From: CATQHP01 sp965205595
GTDB lineage: Bacteria; Acidobacteriota; Terriglobia; Bryobacterales; UBA6623
Length of the DNA stretch: 64,000 nt
Direction of reading: 5' to 3'
Assembly (NCBI GenBank): GCA_965205595.1
Contig: CBDBHI010000062.1
Coordinates: 28,447 to 92,446, forward strand
Shown: positions 62,274-64,000 of the stretch, one piece after another
How positions within the stretch are numbered: the first letter of the stretch is position 1
How the letters are laid out: the number at the start of each line of letters is the position of its first letter
Notes under the pieces: generated by a model
What the model was told of the DNA's origin: nothing
The model's database searches: none
What the model saw: only the letters and a program-made list of their open reading frames with translations
Position numbers and translations under genes: made by a program

Positions 62274-63877
62274 TTTTCTCCGGCATCCTGCACACGTCGC
62301 TTGGCGGCTTTACCGTGATCCGTGGTGTCGCGCCCCTGGGCGAACTGGCTCGCTACTCCGAGTGCAATCCCGAGTACCAGCGGAACCTGATTGAGACACA
62401 CAAGGCCGAGATCGAGCGCTTTTTGGCGGATAGAGAATATCTATTCTTCCCTGAGGTGGTCCTCTCTGCCTCTCTCCAGTTTGATTTCAACGCCTACAAA
62501 GGAAGGCGCCGCATCTCGCCGGTGTCCGACATCCTTTCCGGGACTGGCTTTACCTCTAACGTCAACGGCCTCATGGTGAAGACGGTCAATACTAAACTGC
62601 CGAAAGCGCTGGAGTCGGTGGGCGGGGCCAATGCGCCGCAACTGGCCTATATGGAGCTACCAGAGGATCATCTCGACAACGGGCTAAAGCTGTTCCGCAT
62701 CGACGGGAACCACCGCCTGAGCGCCGCTAACGATGCGAAACTTGGCGAGGCCAAATACGGCCTGCCTACCCCGTTCTGCGTTGTGGTACATGACGATGCC
62801 TTCCAGGCCCAGTGCTTCGAGAAGGTGGTATTTCACAACATTAATGCCAAGCAGATTCCGCTCAACTCCGAAGAGAACCTGCGCCTGATTCTGGAGACGG
62901 GTGAGGGTAGTCTGTTCGACGACAAAACCTTACTCAAAAGATCAAACTTCGGTCCGGCCTACTATCTGGCCCGCAAGTTGCTGGCCGAGATCGATGACCG
63001 CTATCTCGCCGCGATGGAAGAGCCTTTGAAGAATCGGCGTTCTCTGGCGCTGGCTCTGACGCAATTTCTAATCGGGAAAAATGCGATCGACGAGACGAAG
63101 GACACAGCCGTTCTCGACGCCCAGGTGCCGCGCCTGCGCAAGGCGTTCCAGAAAATCAACGCCATTTACCAGGAACGGCCCAATCTGGCGGCAAATGCCT
63201 GTCATGGCGTACTGGTGGCCTTCCTCTATTTTGCCTTGCACAACGACGGCAGACAGCTACCTGCCTTCGCTCGCTGGGTGACCAGCAACCGCATCGATCA
63301 CCTTGCACCTGTCACGACAACGAAGGGCCTTGTCTACCATTACCACCTTGGCCGCATTCAGGCGGTGGACGCCGCCAGTCTGGTGAACGTGTTCGAGAGC
63401 ATCCTCACCGCCCGGCGGCGTGAAATTTTTATCGCCATGGCGTTCCGCGGCGAAACCAAGGAGACCTATGAGACCATCAAGAAGACAGTCCGGCAGATAA
63501 ATGACAAACACGAGCTCGACATCCGCTTACGGGAAATCCGTATCGACCAGTTCAATAAGGGACACAGCTACACCATCGACGACGAAGTCCTCAAGGTGAT
63601 TGAAGGCTCCGGCCTGCTCATCGCTGACCTGACCTTCGGCAACCGCAACGTCTACCACGAGATCGGTTACCTGATGGGGCTCAATTGTGGTAATGGACTG
63701 GAGCAGGACAATTTCATCTTCATTGCGGATAAGAAGACACGCGGCGATGAACTGGAAAGCGACATCGGTTTTAATCTAAAGAGCTGGCAGCAATTGCGTT
63801 TTGGAAGTACGCGGCAACTGGAGGAGGGTCTGACCGAATCCTTGGAAACTTACTATCAGCTGGGCGGCGATGAGTAA
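62270..63877 (+). CDS. DndB/DGQHR-like and TIR/deoxyribosyltransferase-like fusion protein
   Basis: 535 residues. The N-terminal about 370 residues contain SECNPEYQRNLIETHKAEIE, KLFRIDGNHRLSAAND (the D-G-N-H-R form of the DGQHR signature), FHNINAKQIPLNSEENLRLI and a helical region, resembling DndB/ParB-like DGQHR proteins. From about residue 385 a second domain begins: RREIFIAMAFRGETKETYET, RIDQFNKGHSYTIDDEVLK, then LLIADLTFGNRNVYHEIGYL. The ADLT...N-V-Y-H-E-I-G motif with its Glu is typical of the TIR/nucleoside 2-deoxyribosyltransferase superfamily, NAD- or nucleotide-hydrolysing effectors in many anti-phage systems. Four-base overlap with the HsdS-like gene. Function is inferred. Confidence 0.7.
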   Translation: MIFSGILHTSLGGFTVIRGVAPLGELARYSECNPEYQRNLIETHKAEIERFLADREYLFFPEVVLSASLQFDFNAYKGRRRISPVSDILSGTGFTSNVNGLMVKTVNTKLPKALESVGGANAPQLAYMELPEDHLDNGLKLFRIDGNHRLSAANDAKLGEAKYGLPTPFCVVVHDDAFQAQCFEKVVFHNINAKQIPLNSEENLRLILETGEGSLFDDKTLLKRSNFGPAYYLARKLLAEIDDRYLAAMEEPLKNRRSLALALTQFLIGKNAIDETKDTAVLDAQVPRLRKAFQKINAIYQERPNLAANACHGVLVAFLYFALHNDGRQLPAFARWVTSNRIDHLAPVTTTKGLVYHYHLGRIQAVDAASLVNVFESILTARRREIFIAMAFRGETKETYETIKKTVRQINDKHELDIRLREIRIDQFNKGHSYTIDDEVLKVIEGSGLLIADLTFGNRNVYHEIGYLMGLNCGNGLEQDNFIFIADKKTRGDELESDIGFNLKSWQQLRFGSTRQLEEGLTESLETYYQLGGDE

Positions 63878-63882
63878 TCGCT

Positions 63883-63996
63883 TTGTGGTTAGTTCGCGCC
63901 GGTGCCCACGGTGAATATGAAAAGAAGTTTCGGCTCTTCCGGGTTTCTAGTGGGTGGCACCGGCCCACGAGCGGGCAAGCAAGCGACCGCACTTGA
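63883..63996 (+). pseudogene. N-terminal fragment of a restriction-endonuclease-like gene
   Basis: From TTG 63883 the frame reads MWLVRAGAHGEYEKKF, very like the start of Mrr/type I-associated nucleases (W-L-V-R-A-G-x-x-G-E). After KKFRLF it changes character and stops at 63994-63996 (RVSSGWHRPTSGQASDRT). An insertion or other break near 63936 is likely; the sequence after it (GTGGGTGGCACCGGCCCACG) is GC-rich and partly self-complementary. The remainder of the gene is outside the window or lost. Confidence 0.4.
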
Positions 63997-64000
63997 GGAC

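Overview
The window looks like chromosomal DNA from a Gram-negative, high-GC bacterium, most likely an acidobacterium of the Bryobacterales/Solibacteres type. This is inferred from gene content only: an alternative complex III respiratory cluster, a Pkn-type Ser/Thr kinase fused to a TolB-like beta-propeller, Tat-exported sulfatases, Gfo/Idh/MocA and sugar-isomerase proteins, a BACON-like protein and a DUF3604 protein. No rRNA or phylogenetic marker was available to prove it.

Layout. 1-2883: 3' end of a DUF3604 gene, a cluster of dispersed repeats, and copy 1 of an IS110/IS1111-type element. 2893-8422: a six-gene alternative complex III operon (pentaheme cytochrome, split ActB, NrfD-like ActC, DUF3341 ActD, monoheme cytochrome; no ActF). 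8423-9080: a large nested palindrome. 9081-12250: polysaccharide export protein and tyrosine autokinase. 12324-25457: housekeeping and accessory genes (YajQ, hydrolase, two-gene GNAT-like/methyltransferase unit, nadC, PanE-like reductase, an AttEFGH-like ABC exporter with a CrtC-like partner, SIS-domain sugar enzyme, SDR, FAD oxidase). 25922-28599: kinase-propeller gene broken by a one-base frameshift. 29182-33699: small membrane proteins, an orphan Imm26 protein, a sulfatase and a second PanE-like protein. 33815-41963: a TPR protein and two tandem O-antigen ligase/polymerase genes, the first split by IS1111 copy 2 and the second by an IS21 element. 42044-44730: tRNA-Gln, a non-coding IS-like mini-element, a Gly/Pro-rich secreted protein, a zinc alcohol dehydrogenase and a BON protein. 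44963-48593: the phoH-ybeY-corC-era operon. 48654-58557: a Gfo/Idh protein, another IS, a decayed BACON-like gene, a tyrosine recombinase beside a truncated tRNA, an M28 peptidase, a ferredoxin, a sulfatase and a sugar isomerase-like protein. 59200-64000: an IS256 element and then a probable anti-phage island.

How it fits together. The export protein, autokinase, TPR protein and two ligases look like parts of an exopolysaccharide system whose polymerisation/ligation step has been knocked out by two unrelated insertions. Mobile DNA dominates the window: five transposase-bearing elements from four families, one IS-like mini-element, one integrase, and a family of modular palindromic repeats. 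The two IS1111 copies are identical and sit in the same 11-base target, CCTGTCCCCCA; one of these targets lies inside the dispersed repeat, so the repeat family acts as a set of landing pads. The 3' non-coding part of the element is a strong candidate for a bridge/seekRNA.

The most promising unusual system is at the right edge: an HsdS-like specificity protein translationally coupled to a protein that joins a DndB/DGQHR-like N-terminal part to a TIR/deoxyribosyltransferase-like C-terminal part, followed by the start of a nuclease-like gene that appears cut off.
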